A stretch of DNA of 64,000 nt from Polyangium mundeleinium (GTDB taxonomy: Bacteria; Myxococcota_A; Polyangia; Polyangiales; Polyangiaceae): assembly GCF_028369105.1 (NCBI RefSeq), contig NZ_JAQNDO010000001.1, positions 11,750,501 through 11,814,500 on the forward strand, read 5' to 3'. The position numbers were made by a program, and so were the translations under genes. Positions within the stretch are counted from its first letter, which is position 1. Each line of letters starts with the position of its first letter. Positions 51,921-61,569 of this stretch are shown in pieces. A model generated the notes under the pieces. It had not been told where the DNA came from and did not search any database. It saw only the letters and a program-made list of their open reading frames with translations.

Positions 51921-54257
51921 TCAGCGCCGGCCCGGCATGCCGAGCACACGACCCAGGGCCAGGGCCACGAGCGCGAGCGGGCTCGTCTCGTACTGGTCCT
52001 GCTGCCCGCGCGCCTCGGCGATGACCACGGCGCGGAAGCGCTGAAAGAGCGGCAGCTTCGCTTCGAGCTCCTCCGAGAGATAACAAGGAATCGGCGTGGA
52101 CGAGCCCTCGGGCGTGAGGGCCGCGCGGATCCGCTTCTCCCCCAGGATCACGCGCTTTTGATAGCTGCGCTGTTCGAGCAGCACGCGCTCGATGTTCTGG
52201 TCGAGGAAGTTGCTCGGCAACGATCGATTGGCCTGCACGAACGCCTCGCGCAGCCGGCTCGTCATGCCGTCGGCCGCGAGCGCGGTGCACTTCCAGTCCG
52301 ATTGCACGAGCTCGTTCGCGGCGTCGAGCGTCTCGCGCAGCCGTTTGTCCGCGCCCGCGAGCGGCGACGTCACCGCGATCGTCGCCTTCAGCGTCTGCAC
52401 CTCATTGAAGAAGAGCTGCACCTCGCCCGACACCACCACGAGTGGCGGCGTGAGCGCGCCCTCGTCGTCGATCGCCTCCGCCATCGCGCGGCCGACGCCG
52501 TCCCCATCGACCGGCGCGACGCGCCGGAGGACACGCACGACGTCGCGACGATCCTTGATCTCCTGCTTCGGCTGCTGCGTGTCGTCGAGCGTGAGCCACG
52601 CGCCGCTCTCGCTCGGGTCGCGCAGCTCCTCCGCGAAGCTCGCCTGCGCGCGCACCCGCTTCGGCGCGGTTTTGTCGAACCAGAGCAGATCGATGTACGG
52701 GTCGTTCGGCGCGACGCGCGGCGCGCGGTACGCGGGCGGCGCGGCCGGCTCGGGGGCGACCTCGGACGACGGCGACGACGACGGCACGCTCTCGGCGACG
52801 ACCCGCTGCCCGATCGAGACCTTCGCGGCCGGTTGCTCCGCCGGGGACACGGGCCAGAACGCCGGGGGCGCGCTCGGCGGAGGGCCCTGCATGGGCGGAG
52901 GCGCCTGCATGGGCGGGGCCGCCTGGACGGGCGGAGGCGCCTGCATGGGCGGAGGCGCTTGAACGGACGGAGGCGCGCTCGGCGGAGGCGCCTGCATCGG
53001 CGGAGGCGCCTGCATCGGCGGGGCCGCCTGGACGGGCGGGGGCGCGGCCGACAAGGACGCGAAGGGCAGACCCGCGAGGGCGCTGCCCGGACGAACAGGC
53101 GCGCCGGCCGGGGGGGCCTCGACCACCGGCTGCTGCATCATGAACGGCATCACCTGCCTCGACGCCTCCAAGGGACGAACGACCGTCGTCTCCGTGGCTT
53201 CGATGGTCATGGTGAGGGCCCGCCTCGGCTTCTCGCTCACGGGCGGCGCGGATGCGGCGGACGGGACGGACGCGCTTACCGCGGGGCTGCGCGTCTCGTC
53301 GAGGCTCACCGTGATCCGACCGGGCTCGCGGGCGTGCGCGAGGTTCAGCCGGCCTCGCCACACCAAGGTGCAGAGGCCACGCCCGGTGTCGATCCACATC
53401 GAATCGGCCGTGAGAGCGATCTCCTCGCGCCGGCCGGGGGCGCGCTCCGCCACGGCGCGGGGCCGGAGCCCCGGCAGGCTGGTCGAGAGGCGCTCGTGCT
53501 CGGGGTGCAGGTTTTCAAGCACGATCCGCTCGTTGTCCCGCAGCTCGCTCACGTTCTGATCACGCGGCGCCACGTTGAAGAACGACGCGTCGAATCCCTC
53601 GGGCAAGGGTCGCTCGTGCCAGCGCCGAGAATCCCATACGCCTGCATAAGGGCCGAGCTTCTCCATACGCGAGGGCCACGTCGGCGCAATCGGACCAAAG
53701 CCGATGGGCTCGACGAAATCGCCGCGGCGCATCGGGGTCTTTCCGGGCGGCAAGAGGTTCGGCAGGGGCAGCCTTCCGTAGGCGTCGGGCGGACCGGCGC
53801 AGCGCACGCCGACGGGGTTCCACGTCCCTGGACCGCCGCTCGCGCGCTCGTAGCGGAGCGGCATGCGCACCACGCGGCTGCCGTCCTGGAGCGTCCCGTC
53901 CGCCGCCCACACGCGATCACTCGCGACCTCGATCGACTTGTCGACGTCGCCCACGATCATGCGCACGTGGAAGGACGCCGTGGGGACACGGCCGGGCGCG
54001 AAGGCGTAGCCGACGAGCACGATGTCCGCGCAGGGTTTGTAGGGAGCGAGTTCGCTCGGCGCGTAGAGGCTACGCGCGGGATCGTCGTCCCAGTAGTTGT
54101 CGTCCTCGTTCAGCGCTTCCTGCTCGGGGGCGAGCTGCGACGTCCCTGGGAGCAGGACGTAGGTGGCTTTGCACGCGATCGTGAGCAGCGAGGCGCCGTG
54201 CGCCGAGGTCCAGACCCGCGCGGCGACGCGGAGCGGGCAAGTTGAGTCGACGTCCAT
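51921..54257 (-). CDS. DUF2169 T6SS-associated protein with Pro-rich linker
   Basis: A 778-residue protein. Residues ~1-350 match DUF2169 (ACKATYVLLPG; ADIVLVGYAFAPGR; IGFGPIAPTWPSRMEKLG), a family regularly encoded beside VgrG/PAAR genes. A Pro/Met/Gln/Ala-rich region of ~100 residues with recurring QAPPPM follows. The C-terminal ~250 residues form a helical part of unknown type. A role in effector loading is likely by context. ATG 54257 was chosen as first of the conserved sequence. It is transcribed with the muramidase gene 57 nt upstream. Confidence 0.85.
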   Translation of the reverse strand: MDVDSTCPLRVAARVWTSAHGASLLTIACKATYVLLPGTSQLAPEQEALNEDDNYWDDDPARSLYAPSELAPYKPCADIVLVGYAFAPGRVPTASFHVRMIVGDVDKSIEVASDRVWAADGTLQDGSRVVRMPLRYERASGGPGTWNPVGVRCAGPPDAYGRLPLPNLLPPGKTPMRRGDFVEPIGFGPIAPTWPSRMEKLGPYAGVWDSRRWHERPLPEGFDASFFNVAPRDQNVSELRDNERIVLENLHPEHERLSTSLPGLRPRAVAERAPGRREEIALTADSMWIDTGRGLCTLVWRGRLNLAHAREPGRITVSLDETRSPAVSASVPSAASAPPVSEKPRRALTMTIEATETTVVRPLEASRQVMPFMMQQPVVEAPPAGAPVRPGSALAGLPFASLSAAPPPVQAAPPMQAPPPMQAPPPSAPPSVQAPPPMQAPPPVQAAPPMQAPPPMQGPPPSAPPAFWPVSPAEQPAAKVSIGQRVVAESVPSSSPSSEVAPEPAAPPAYRAPRVAPNDPYIDLLWFDKTAPKRVRAQASFAEELRDPSESGAWLTLDDTQQPKQEIKDRRDVVRVLRRVAPVDGDGVGRAMAEAIDDEGALTPPLVVVSGEVQLFFNEVQTLKATIAVTSPLAGADKRLRETLDAANELVQSDWKCTALAADGMTSRLREAFVQANRSLPSNFLDQNIERVLLEQRSYQKRVILGEKRIRAALTPEGSSTPIPCYLSEELEAKLPLFQRFRAVVIAEARGQQDQYETSPLALVALALGRVLGMPGRR

Positions 54258-54314
54258 TGCAGTCGAACCTTTCAGATCGCGGGCGCGGGGCACGAGGGTC
54301 CGGCGCCCGTCGGC

Positions 54315-55193
54315 TCAGCTTCGGCTGTACCGACGGTATGCCTCGGCCATCTTGGTATCGTACTGGTTCGAGGCGTAGTCCTCGCCATTGTAACCGAGGG
54401 CGAAGGCGGCCCAGTTCTTCGTCAAGAGGTGGCGGGTGAGCCGCTTGTCGCGGCAAAACCCGAGGAAGGCGCGCATATGTTGCGCCTCCGAAACGAACAT
54501 ATCCTCCACGAACGTGCGGACGTTGCGCCACCCGCACATCGCGTGGTTCTCGCCCATGACCTGGAACATGCCCCACGAGCAGCTCTTCACCGCGGCCTCG
54601 GGGTCGAGCGCGAACGCCTCGCGGAGGACCTGCCACTGGTCCTTGCGATAACTCTCCCTGCGGCGCGCGCTCTCGTAGGGGGCGGAGAGGTGCGGGTGGC
54701 TCTGGTCGTAGCGCCGGGCCGTGTGCTTGCGGAACTTGTGGACCTCGAAGAGGATCTTGGGTCGCTTCTGCGCGTCGAAGCCGCTCCGCCCGCCGGACTC
54801 GACCTCGGCGACCGCGCGCACGGCCGCCGTCTCGCAGCCGAGCTCCCGCGCGGCGTTCGCGAAATCGGTGGGGACGAGCTTCAGCGCGAGGCCCTCGCCG
54901 GGGAGGATCCAATCGCTGTTCGGCGAGGTGAGCGGGGTGTTCGAACGATTCGCGCCGCTCGTCTCGGTGGTGGTGGGGCGCGTGTCGGACGCGGCGTTCG
55001 CGCTGCCATCGCCGCCGCCGCCGCCGCCGCTGCTCCCGGCGTCGGCTGCCGTGGGCAGGACGAGGCGCTGCCCGACGGACAGGACGTTCGGATTCGTGAG
55101 CTGCGGGTTGGCCGAGACGATCTCGCGGACACTCAGACCATTGCGCGAAGCGATCTTGCTCAGCGTGTCGCCTGCCCGGACCACGTAGTTCAT
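54315..55193 (-). CDS. LysM-N-acetylmuramidase, possible T6SS effector
   Basis: A 292-residue enzyme. Residues 1-50 are a LysM peptidoglycan-binding domain (YVVRAGDTLSKIASRNGLS; LSVGQRLVLP). A Gly/Ser/Thr-rich linker follows. Residues ~115-290 are an N-acetylmuramidase of the DUF3380 type (VRAVAEVESGGRSGFD with catalytic Glu; KILFEVHKFRKHT; SCSWGMFQVMGEN). There is no signal peptide, so export by the type VI system rather than Sec is plausible. It stands at the head of a minus-strand unit with the DUF2169 gene. No immunity partner is evident. Confidence 0.9.
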   Translation of the reverse strand: MNYVVRAGDTLSKIASRNGLSVREIVSANPQLTNPNVLSVGQRLVLPTAADAGSSGGGGGGDGSANAASDTRPTTTETSGANRSNTPLTSPNSDWILPGEGLALKLVPTDFANAARELGCETAAVRAVAEVESGGRSGFDAQKRPKILFEVHKFRKHTARRYDQSHPHLSAPYESARRRESYRKDQWQVLREAFALDPEAAVKSCSWGMFQVMGENHAMCGWRNVRTFVEDMFVSEAQHMRAFLGFCRDKRLTRHLLTKNWAAFALGYNGEDYASNQYDTKMAEAYRRYSRS

Positions 55194-55401
55194 CGGACCG
55201 AGAGTACCGCGAAAGGCGCGCGGTCCTCAACGGGGTAGTTTGAGGTCCAAGGGCTGGCAGGGAGCCCATTTCGCGCTCGTGCCTCTTTCGCTCGTCGCGT
55301 GCATCGACGAACTCTTTTTGGGCGCGAAGCGCGAAGGATGCATTGCTCCACCCCGAGAGGGCGCACGCCTTCAAGGGTTCGCGCGGCGGCAACCAAACGC
55401 C

Positions 55402-55431
55402 TTGACGGACGAGCGTGAGCGGACGTACCGT
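55402..55431 (+). promoter_or_regulatory. Sigma-70-type promoter
   Basis: TTGACG at 55402-55407 and TACCGT at 55426-55431 are separated by 18 nt, 39 nt before the ATG at 55471. The remaining 277-nt gap at 55194-55470 shows no gene. Confidence 0.5.
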
Positions 55432-55470
55432 CGTTGCCCACTCCCTCCCTCCCAAGCGCGAGCTGGCCCC

Positions 55471-56163
55471 ATGGCGAAAAATACTTACCAAACGTACACC
55501 GAAGAGACGCCTTTTGATACCTACCGCGAGGATTTCATCCGTCGGGGCGCGATGTGCGGCGCGCTCGCCAAGCGGTATCCCGGGCTCGCCGCCGTCGGCG
55601 CCGAGGCCAACGTCATCGTCGCGCAAATCGACGCCCGCCGAACCTCCTTGCAGGCCGCCGAGGACGATCAGATCCGGGCGCGCGCCGTCGAGGACGCCGA
55701 GAAGCTCGATGTCGTGGACATCTACACGGAGCTGCGGCGGACGATCGCCGTCAAGAGCCCGGAGGACGCGCTCACGCTCCTGCCCGAGGCGCCTTCCGCG
55801 CTCCGCCGTCTCGGCGCTGCGACGTTCACGGATCGCACGAATGCGGCCCTCTCGAACCTGCGCACGCTCGCGGTGGACGATCCGCTCCGGGTGGCCTTTC
55901 TCGACAAGCTGGAGAAGGAGCTCGCGGAGTTCTCCACCGCCGACAAGAACGAAGACAAGACGCGCCTCGCGCTCCAGAGCGGGAAGGTCGCCCTGACGCT
56001 CTACAAGTCCGAGCTCTCGCAGGTGCGTGAGGCGGAGCTGGGCACGATCCAGAGCCTCCTCAAGGACCGCGAGAAGACGGCCCTGTTCACGATTCCGTGG
56101 CGCAAGACGAGCCGCGCTGGCGCCGCCGCTTCCGAGGCGCCCGCGCCGGAAGCCACCCCCTGA
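55471..56163 (+). CDS. Helical protein of unknown function
   Basis: A 230-residue protein without signal or TM segment, rich in Ala, Leu, Glu and Arg and predicted mostly helical (IYTELRRTIAVKSPEDALTL; FLDKLEKELAEFSTADKNED). ATG 55471 follows a good promoter. It resembles no family that could be named. Neighbouring genes are type VI-related, but it lies on its own transcript, divergent from the muramidase gene. Confidence 0.7.
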   Translation: MAKNTYQTYTEETPFDTYREDFIRRGAMCGALAKRYPGLAAVGAEANVIVAQIDARRTSLQAAEDDQIRARAVEDAEKLDVVDIYTELRRTIAVKSPEDALTLLPEAPSALRRLGAATFTDRTNAALSNLRTLAVDDPLRVAFLDKLEKELAEFSTADKNEDKTRLALQSGKVALTLYKSELSQVREAELGTIQSLLKDREKTALFTIPWRKTSRAGAAASEAPAPEATP

Positions 56164-56743
56164 AGCGCAGGCGCCCGCGCGGGGGACGGCTCGGGCGCCG
56201 GAACACGCACCCGCCAGGATGCGGGACGCTTCGCAAGCGTCCGACGACGCCTCCCGCATCCCTGCGGTCGGCGTGACGATCACCTGCACGCCCCTCTCAC
56301 GCCGACGCCGGGCGCATCCCAACCGGCTTGCCGGGCTTTGCGCGATGCCGCGGGGAGCCGCGCAGCCGCCTGAGTGAGGTCCCGCATCATCGCGCCTCCG
56401 TCGGTCAGGGGCGCGCGGACGACGCCGCGTCATCGCAGGCCGGCTCCTCGGGCGTCTGCTGCCCCCGGGGCCGCCCACGGAGAGCGATCGAGCTCGGCGC
56501 GCAGGAGGAACTCCTCCGCCGCGACGTTGCAATCCAAGAGCGATACCGTGGTGTCCGGCTCGCCCCCCATGTGCATCACTTGTTTGTTCGGATGGTCCGA
56601 TTTCAACTACGGTACGAATTCAAGACGCTGTTCAAGACGGAGGCGCACGAAGCGCCCTCGGAGCGTCGTGGCCATTGCACGCAGGAGCGCTGCCCCTCTT
56701 TGGGCAGGGCGCTTCGACGTCGTGCAGGAAGGAGCTCGATTCC
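56164..56743. other. 580-nt gap without recognised gene
   Basis: No convincing gene, remnant or repeat was seen. Near the right end TTGTTC (56584-56589) and TACGGT (56608-56613), 18 nt apart, could be a weak promoter for the Gly-rich lipoprotein at 56744. That gene has AAGGAG 9 nt before its ATG. Base composition between 56520 and 56640 is lower in G+C. Confidence 0.5.
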
Positions 56744-58126
56744 ATGAAGACGACCCGTTCGCGCCTCACTGCATACACGGCCTGCGGGGCGCTGGGCGTG
56801 TTCGCCATGCTGTCCGGATGCGGCGCCGCGACGCCCGAGGATCATGGCGACGCCATCCGGTTCGCCTACGAGGGTGATCTCGTCTTCTCGAAGGACCCGA
56901 CGTCCACCTCGATGCTCGCCTTTCTCGATACCACGGGCCGTCATGCGCGCGTACGGGCGCGGGGCGTCGCCGACCTCGCGCGGGAAAACGCTCCCGAGAC
57001 GACGCGCACGCTCACCCAGCCTGTCGAGGTCATCGTCCATGGCAGCGTGATCGTCGAGGAAGGCGTGGATGTAGAATTTCTCGCCCCCGTTCATATCGAA
57101 GCCGCGAGGGGCGTCGTGCTCGGCAAGGACGCCAAGCTGATGGGGAGCGAGGAGATCACGATCGTCACCGATTTGCTCGACGGCTCCGGCACGATTGAAG
57201 TCTCGGGCAAGCACGGTCAAAACCAGGTCATCCCCATCGTCGAATGCATGGAGCTCGTGGAAGAAGGAGACGATTGCGGCGGCGGGAGCACCGGCGGCGG
57301 GAGCACCGGCGGCGGGAGCACCGGCAGCGGGAGCACCGGCGGCGGAACGACGCAAACCACGGCGCCGAACGGGTCGCAGGGAGGAACCGTATCGACCACC
57401 AGTACGGACGTCACCTCGTCGGGTGGGGCCGGGGCAAACGGCGGCAATGGCGCGAGCGGCCAGACTGGCGCCACCGGCGCCACCGGCAGCAGTTCCGTAT
57501 GCAAATTGTTCAATGATACGTGCCCGACGATCGGCGGAACCGGAGGAGCCGGCGTCAACGGCGCTCCCGGCAGCCACGGCGGCAACGGCGGAAAAGGCGG
57601 CAGCGTCACCGTGCTCGCGAACACGCTGAGCGGGGATGTCCACATCGTCGCGCGGGGTGGCAACGGCGGCAAGGGAGGCAATGGCGGCAAGGGAGGCACC
57701 GGCGGCAAGGGAGGCACCGGGGGCGACGGCGGCAAATGCGAGCCGGGCGCCGTTGGCGGGACCGGTGGCAAGGGGGGCAATGGCGGCAATGGAGGCAATG
57801 GCGGAAAAGGCGGCAACGGCGGCACCATCGCGGTGTCCTATTGCGTCAATCTGAGCAGCAGCCTCGTGCTCGATACGAGCGGGGGAAGCGGCGGGGCCGC
57901 GGGCGTCCATGGGGTTGGGGGCGCTGGAGGCGCCGCCGGCAGCCAGGGCAGCGACAGCACGACCTGGAGCACCAACGTCACCTGCTCCCAAGGCGCCGCT
58001 CCCAAGGCGGGAGCGAACGGCACGTCCCCCAGCGGTTCTCCGTCGCCAGGCGCCGCGGGCAACGGCGGGACACAGACCATCCAATCCGTCTGTGCACACG
58101 GGGGATCGATGAGCCCCGAGATGTGA
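56744..58126 (+). CDS. Gly/Asn/Lys-repeat lipoprotein
   Basis: A 460-residue predicted lipoprotein: signal peptide ends AMLSGCGAA. Residues ~25-165 are beta-rich ([20 protein letters not shown]), like a short solenoid or carbohydrate-binding fold. The remaining ~290 residues are dominated by [13 protein letters not shown] and GGTGGKGG repeats, interrupted by Cys-containing segments. It would be an extended surface structure. Similar Gly-rich lipoproteins occur five more times in this window. Function unknown. Confidence 0.8.
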   Translation: MKTTRSRLTAYTACGALGVFAMLSGCGAATPEDHGDAIRFAYEGDLVFSKDPTSTSMLAFLDTTGRHARVRARGVADLARENAPETTRTLTQPVEVIVHGSVIVEEGVDVEFLAPVHIEAARGVVLGKDAKLMGSEEITIVTDLLDGSGTIEVSGKHGQNQVIPIVECMELVEEGDDCGGGSTGGGSTGGGSTGSGSTGGGTTQTTAPNGSQGGTVSTTSTDVTSSGGAGANGGNGASGQTGATGATGSSSVCKLFNDTCPTIGGTGGAGVNGAPGSHGGNGGKGGSVTVLANTLSGDVHIVARGGNGGKGGNGGKGGTGGKGGTGGDGGKCEPGAVGGTGGKGGNGGNGGNGGKGGNGGTIAVSYCVNLSSSLVLDTSGGSGGAAGVHGVGGAGGAAGSQGSDSTTWSTNVTCSQGAAPKAGANGTSPSGSPSPGAAGNGGTQTIQSVCAHGGSMSPEM

Positions 58127-58137
58127 GGGAACGGCGT

Positions 58138-58162
58138 CCGGCCCGCGGCGACGCGGGCCCGG
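58138..58162. terminator. GC-rich hairpin between convergent genes
   Basis: GGCCCGCG (58140-58147) pairs with CGCGGGCC (58152-58159) around a GCGA loop; flanking CC/GG extends it. It lies 12 nt after the Gly-rich lipoprotein stop and before the end of the DUF6968-like gene on the other strand. There is no T-run. Confidence 0.5.
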
Positions 58163-58203
58163 TGTCAGCCTGAACCACGACGGATCCGCGTGCGTCACGA
58201 GCG

Positions 58204-58659
58204 TCATTCCGTTCGCGGCTTTGCCCTCGTCTTGCGGCGCGCCTCTCGACGTTCTTGGCGCTCGCGCTTGGGCCGAACGATCTCCTCGATCTCCGTTTCA
58301 ATCATTTTTTCCATACGTTGTTCAAACGCGAGGCCAAATCCCGATGGCATAACCATCCGAAAACCAGTGTGATTTTCAGAATCTTCAGGAAAGCCCTCCC
58401 ACCGAAGTGGAATGCCGCTCTGCACGAGCTTGCAGCGAATGCCGATGAGGGCATTTTGTATCGCGCCCATTGAGTCGATGCTGTGACTGAATTGAATCGA
58501 GTCGTCGCCGAGTCCCAAGATGATGAACGGGCATCTCCACTCCTCGGCGCCAGGGGGCCATTCAGGACAACCGATGCGGACCACGACGATGCCCCCGACG
58601 GCGTCGCGTCGCTCGAGGCGGCGCTCGGCAATCCAGCGCGTTCGTTTGGTTTTCGACAT
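58204..58659 (-). CDS. DUF6968-like protein; candidate immunity partner of copy 2
   Basis: A 151-residue soluble protein (RWIAERRLERRDAVGGIVVV; WRCPFIILGLGDDSIQFSHS; SMGAIQNALIGIRCKL) that resembles DUF6968, with a basic C-terminal tail. ATG 58659 lies 23 nt after the lipoprotein stop; an earlier ATG at 58701 would overlap it. It is lower in G+C than neighbouring genes, like the partner gene at 33616. It sits where an immunity gene would be for the lipoprotein upstream. The two partner proteins show no similarity to each other. Confidence 0.65.
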   Translation of the reverse strand: MSKTKRTRWIAERRLERRDAVGGIVVVRIGCPEWPPGAEEWRCPFIILGLGDDSIQFSHSIDSMGAIQNALIGIRCKLVQSGIPLRWEGFPEDSENHTGFRMVMPSGFGLAFEQRMEKMIETEIEEIVRPKRERQERREARRKTRAKPRTE

Positions 58660-58682
58660 AGTCTTTCCAGGCTTGGCCGTCG

Positions 58683-59399
58683 TCACTTCCCAAATCTCCA
58701 TCTGCACCAACCGCGCTTGTTCTGTTCGCTCTCGTCCTCCCTCGACCAGCAATCCTCGCGGTCGAGTGTAGTCGGCAGCGCTCGGCAAAACTCCTGCCAA
58801 AGCGCACCACCACCCGCGGCGGCGTCGAGGCAGCGGTTCAGGTTCGGCTTGGGCCGCCTCCGAGCCGTCTCCGCAATCTCCGACTTGCCAATCTCCACCG
58901 ACGCGGCGATCACGACGACGATGGGGGCCGCCTCGATGATGAGGTCGGCGAGGGCGAGCGCCACGACCACGAGCGCACCGGGGTGCCCGACGAGCCCACG
59001 CTCGGCCGCCGTCTGCCCGTGCGTAGAAGCGGGCGACTCGGAAAGGCGCAGCTCGCGCAGCCTGACGAGCTCCTCCGGGACAGTCATGCCTCGCAGCGCG
59101 ATCCGCATGCATATCGCGAGCTCTTCATGGGGCACGCCTTTGCTCTTGACATCCACGACCTGTCCATCTTCGTCGACCGTCAACGCGACGTCGAACGTAA
59201 ACTTCCCGCGGGGAAGGTCACCCCCGAATTCATCGACACATTCGCGCAGCCGCTCCGCGGTGGCGTCCGGGACCCGCGGGCGTTCGTCCTCCACCGTGGG
59301 GTAGACGATTTTCGCCGCACAGCCGAGCGGCACGAGCGCCGCCGCCGCGCAGCCGAGGAGCCCCCACGAGAGGAGGGTACGCACGCGTGAAACCCTCAT
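58683..59399 (-). CDS. Polymorphic toxin-like lipoprotein (SitA-like), copy 2
   Basis: A 238-residue predicted lipoprotein (signal ends ALVPLGC). Residues 1-185 closely match copy 1 at 33951-34679, including VPDATAERLRECVDE, ICMRIALRGMTVPEEL and the hydrophobic segment ALVVVALALADLIIEA. The last ~55 residues differ entirely (LWQEFCRALPTTLDREDCW; NKRGWCRWRFGK) and are lower in G+C. A different small gene follows. This modular pattern is diagnostic of polymorphic toxins. The lipid anchor points to SitA-like delivery between kin by outer-membrane exchange rather than type VI secretion. traAB is not in this window. Confidence 0.7.
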   Translation of the reverse strand: MRVSRVRTLLSWGLLGCAAAALVPLGCAAKIVYPTVEDERPRVPDATAERLRECVDEFGGDLPRGKFTFDVALTVDEDGQVVDVKSKGVPHEELAICMRIALRGMTVPEELVRLRELRLSESPASTHGQTAAERGLVGHPGALVVVALALADLIIEAAPIVVVIAASVEIGKSEIAETARRRPKPNLNRCLDAAAGGGALWQEFCRALPTTLDREDCWSREDESEQNKRGWCRWRFGK

Positions 59400-59473
59400 G
59401 GCCCACAGGAGACACGAGGCATTGGGCTCTGTCCATCCACGTGGTGCGTGTCTGCCCGCGTGGACTCCCCCAT

Positions 59474-60742
59474 TCACCGCTCGCTCAGCACCTCGACCAC
59501 GATCTCGCACATATCGTCCCCGCGCAGCGGCGAGCGCGTCTCCTCGACATGGAACCGCACGCCGCCGCCGCCGAAGAGCGACGCGTACGATGCCGCGCTG
59601 ATCGGATTCGGCGTCGCAAAATCCACCCGGTGGAGGAGCTGCATCACGGCGAGGACCGCGCCCTGCTGAAAGAAGAGGCGGTTTCGCACGGACGCACCAT
59701 ACCGCGTCCCGTAATAGATGCTCTCCTGCGTGGTCGGGCTGCGCACGACCAGCGATTGGCCCGGGAAAAACTCGACCGAATACCAGCGGCCCCAGCCGAG
59801 GACGCGGGCAATCGAAAGGAGCTTCTCCAGCCGGTGCTCGACCGGCCCCGTCGCCTTCGAGGAAATCGCCCACTCGGGCGACGAGAGCACCCCGCCGAGC
59901 AAATGAAAGGCCCCCGCCTGCGCCGCCTCGCGCACGAGCGCCGCGTACACCGGCACGAGCTCCGGCGTGCGGCTCTCCAGAAGGTGCATCGTGTCAAACG
60001 TGATCTGATTTACGTACCCGACCGGGACGAGCGCGAGGCGCACGCCAAACGCCGCAAGGGCGCCCTCGTCGGTCGCCGCGAGGTTCCGGAGGACCCGCAT
60101 CGCCGAGGGAATGGCGTGCGGATACTGCGAGGCCGGCGCGTCGAGCGGCGGCGCCTTGAGCGGGAGGGCCGCCACGACCTGGCGCGTGACCGCCATCCCG
60201 AGCCGCGGCCGCTCCGGGCGGCGCGAGAGCGTGAAGGTGCAGCCGTTATCCCCCCGCCCCACGCACGCGACCTCCTCGGCCTCGAAATGACCCCAGTCCG
60301 AAGGAAACGCGAGGCTCGCCGCCGCCGCCGAGAAGCCCGCCGCGAACGAGTCGACCGGTTGCTTGTGGCGGATCTTCTTGCCGTACTTCTCGGCGAAGCT
60401 CGCCCCGTAGAAGAGCGCCTCGCCGCGCACCATGCCGCCCTCGGCCGTCACGTCGAAGACGAGCTTTCCGTGGCCCATCGACGAGAAGAGCGCGGACGCA
60501 GCTTCGAGCCGGTCCTTCGCGCCCTCGACGCTCTGGGCCTTGAAGACCGCTTCGAGCAGGGCGTGCGAGCTCTCGAAGGCGGATTGCTTGCGCACGGCCC
60601 AGCCCTCGCCGCCCAGCGCGTCGGAGACCGTCTGGTCGAGGAAGATCGCGTGGTGGTGGCTCTGGACGTAGACGAGCTGGTCGCTCAGCGTGAGGAGCGA
60701 GTGCGGCTGCAAGTCGCGGACGAGCTCGCCGAGCGACTTCAT
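59474..60742 (-). CDS. V4R-domain protein
   Basis: A 422-residue cytoplasmic protein. Residues ~90-175 match a 4-vinyl-reductase/V4R small-molecule-binding domain (FYGASFAEKYGKK; ACVGRGDNGCTFTLS). The N-terminal part (LGELVRDLQPHSLLTLSDQ) and the C-terminal ~220 residues were not recognised. It is the last gene of the ParA-roadblock operon, joined by an ATGA overlap to the preceding gene. V4R domains often bind hydrocarbons or act as sensors. Confidence 0.8.
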   Translation of the reverse strand: MKSLGELVRDLQPHSLLTLSDQLVYVQSHHHAIFLDQTVSDALGGEGWAVRKQSAFESSHALLEAVFKAQSVEGAKDRLEAASALFSSMGHGKLVFDVTAEGGMVRGEALFYGASFAEKYGKKIRHKQPVDSFAAGFSAAAASLAFPSDWGHFEAEEVACVGRGDNGCTFTLSRRPERPRLGMAVTRQVVAALPLKAPPLDAPASQYPHAIPSAMRVLRNLAATDEGALAAFGVRLALVPVGYVNQITFDTMHLLESRTPELVPVYAALVREAAQAGAFHLLGGVLSSPEWAISSKATGPVEHRLEKLLSIARVLGWGRWYSVEFFPGQSLVVRSPTTQESIYYGTRYGASVRNRLFFQQGAVLAVMQLLHRVDFATPNPISAASYASLFGGGGVRFHVEETRSPLRGDDMCEIVVEVLSER

Positions 60743-61569
60743 AACTTGCTCCGGAGCTCGGCGCGGTCGATGCCGAGGATGTCCTCCGCCGCCGTCTCGA
60801 GCAGGACCATCACGTCCGCGCCGAGCGACTCGGGGTGGTCGAGCGCGATCGGCTTGATGCCCGCGCGGAGCGATACGCGGAGGCGCACGACGTGCGGATC
60901 GGGCGCATGGGCGTCGAGGTACGCAAGGAGCTTCGTCGCGCGATCGATCTCCGCCTTCGTGCCGCGCGGCGGCGGGCGCGACGAACGCACGACGACCGCG
61001 CCGCTCGCCGGAAACGCGAGCGTGCGCGCCGGCTCCTCGTGCTCGGCGTCGTCCGGCGCGGGCTTCGAGACGACGTTCACCGTCGGCGGCGGCGTCGAGA
61101 CCGCAGGCACGCCCGAGGACGGCGTGGCCGACTCCTGCGGCAGCTCCGGCCGGAGCGTCATGGCGATCCGCGACGCGTGGTACCGGACGAAGCCGAGCGG
61201 CACCGTGCCGTCGAAGGAGACCGCGACGACGTGGCTGTGCACGCGCCGGACCACGATCACGCGGCCCGGCATCTCCAGCGTGATCAGCGGATCGGAGAGG
61301 TCGGCCGAGCCCTGATCGAGCATGGGCGAGGGCGAGAGGAAATCGAGCCGGCGCGCGTGGACCTGGCTCGTTTTGTAGACCTCGCGCAGGCTCTGCGTGA
61401 CGGCGCCCGCGGTGTAGCCGGAGCCCGGGCGGATCCAGGCGGCGTGAATCTTTCCATCGGCGATGTGGAACGCGACGATCGCCTCGCACCCGTCGACGCT
61501 CGCAGCGAGCTGCTCGACGAGGGACGCGCCGGTGGGAGCTCCTTTCGGCCGAGCAGGCCTCGCCGTCAT
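60739..61569 (-). CDS. Unknown protein of the ParA-roadblock operon
   Basis: A 276-residue protein. The first ~120 residues (VAFHIADGKIHAAWIRPGSG; VIVVRRVHSHVVAVSFDGT) have a strand-helix pattern reminiscent of roadblock/longin folds. A Pro/Ser-rich linker (~150-190) and a helical C-terminus follow (DRATKLLAYLDAHAPD). Overlaps of four bases (ATGA) on both sides couple it to the roadblock and V4R genes. No named family was recognised. Confidence 0.75.
   Translation of the reverse strand: MTARPARPKGAPTGASLVEQLAASVDGCEAIVAFHIADGKIHAAWIRPGSGYTAGAVTQSLREVYKTSQVHARRLDFLSPSPMLDQGSADLSDPLITLEMPGRVIVVRRVHSHVVAVSFDGTVPLGFVRYHASRIAMTLRPELPQESATPSSGVPAVSTPPPTVNVVSKPAPDDAEHEEPARTLAFPASGAVVVRSSRPPPRGTKAEIDRATKLLAYLDAHAPDPHVVRLRVSLRAGIKPIALDHPESLGADVMVLLETAAEDILGIDRAELRSKL

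Noticed and set aside
56328-56747. 139-codon ORF in the 580-nt gap
   Set aside because: Arg-rich without domain or ribosome site and it overlaps the start of the Gly-rich lipoprotein gene.
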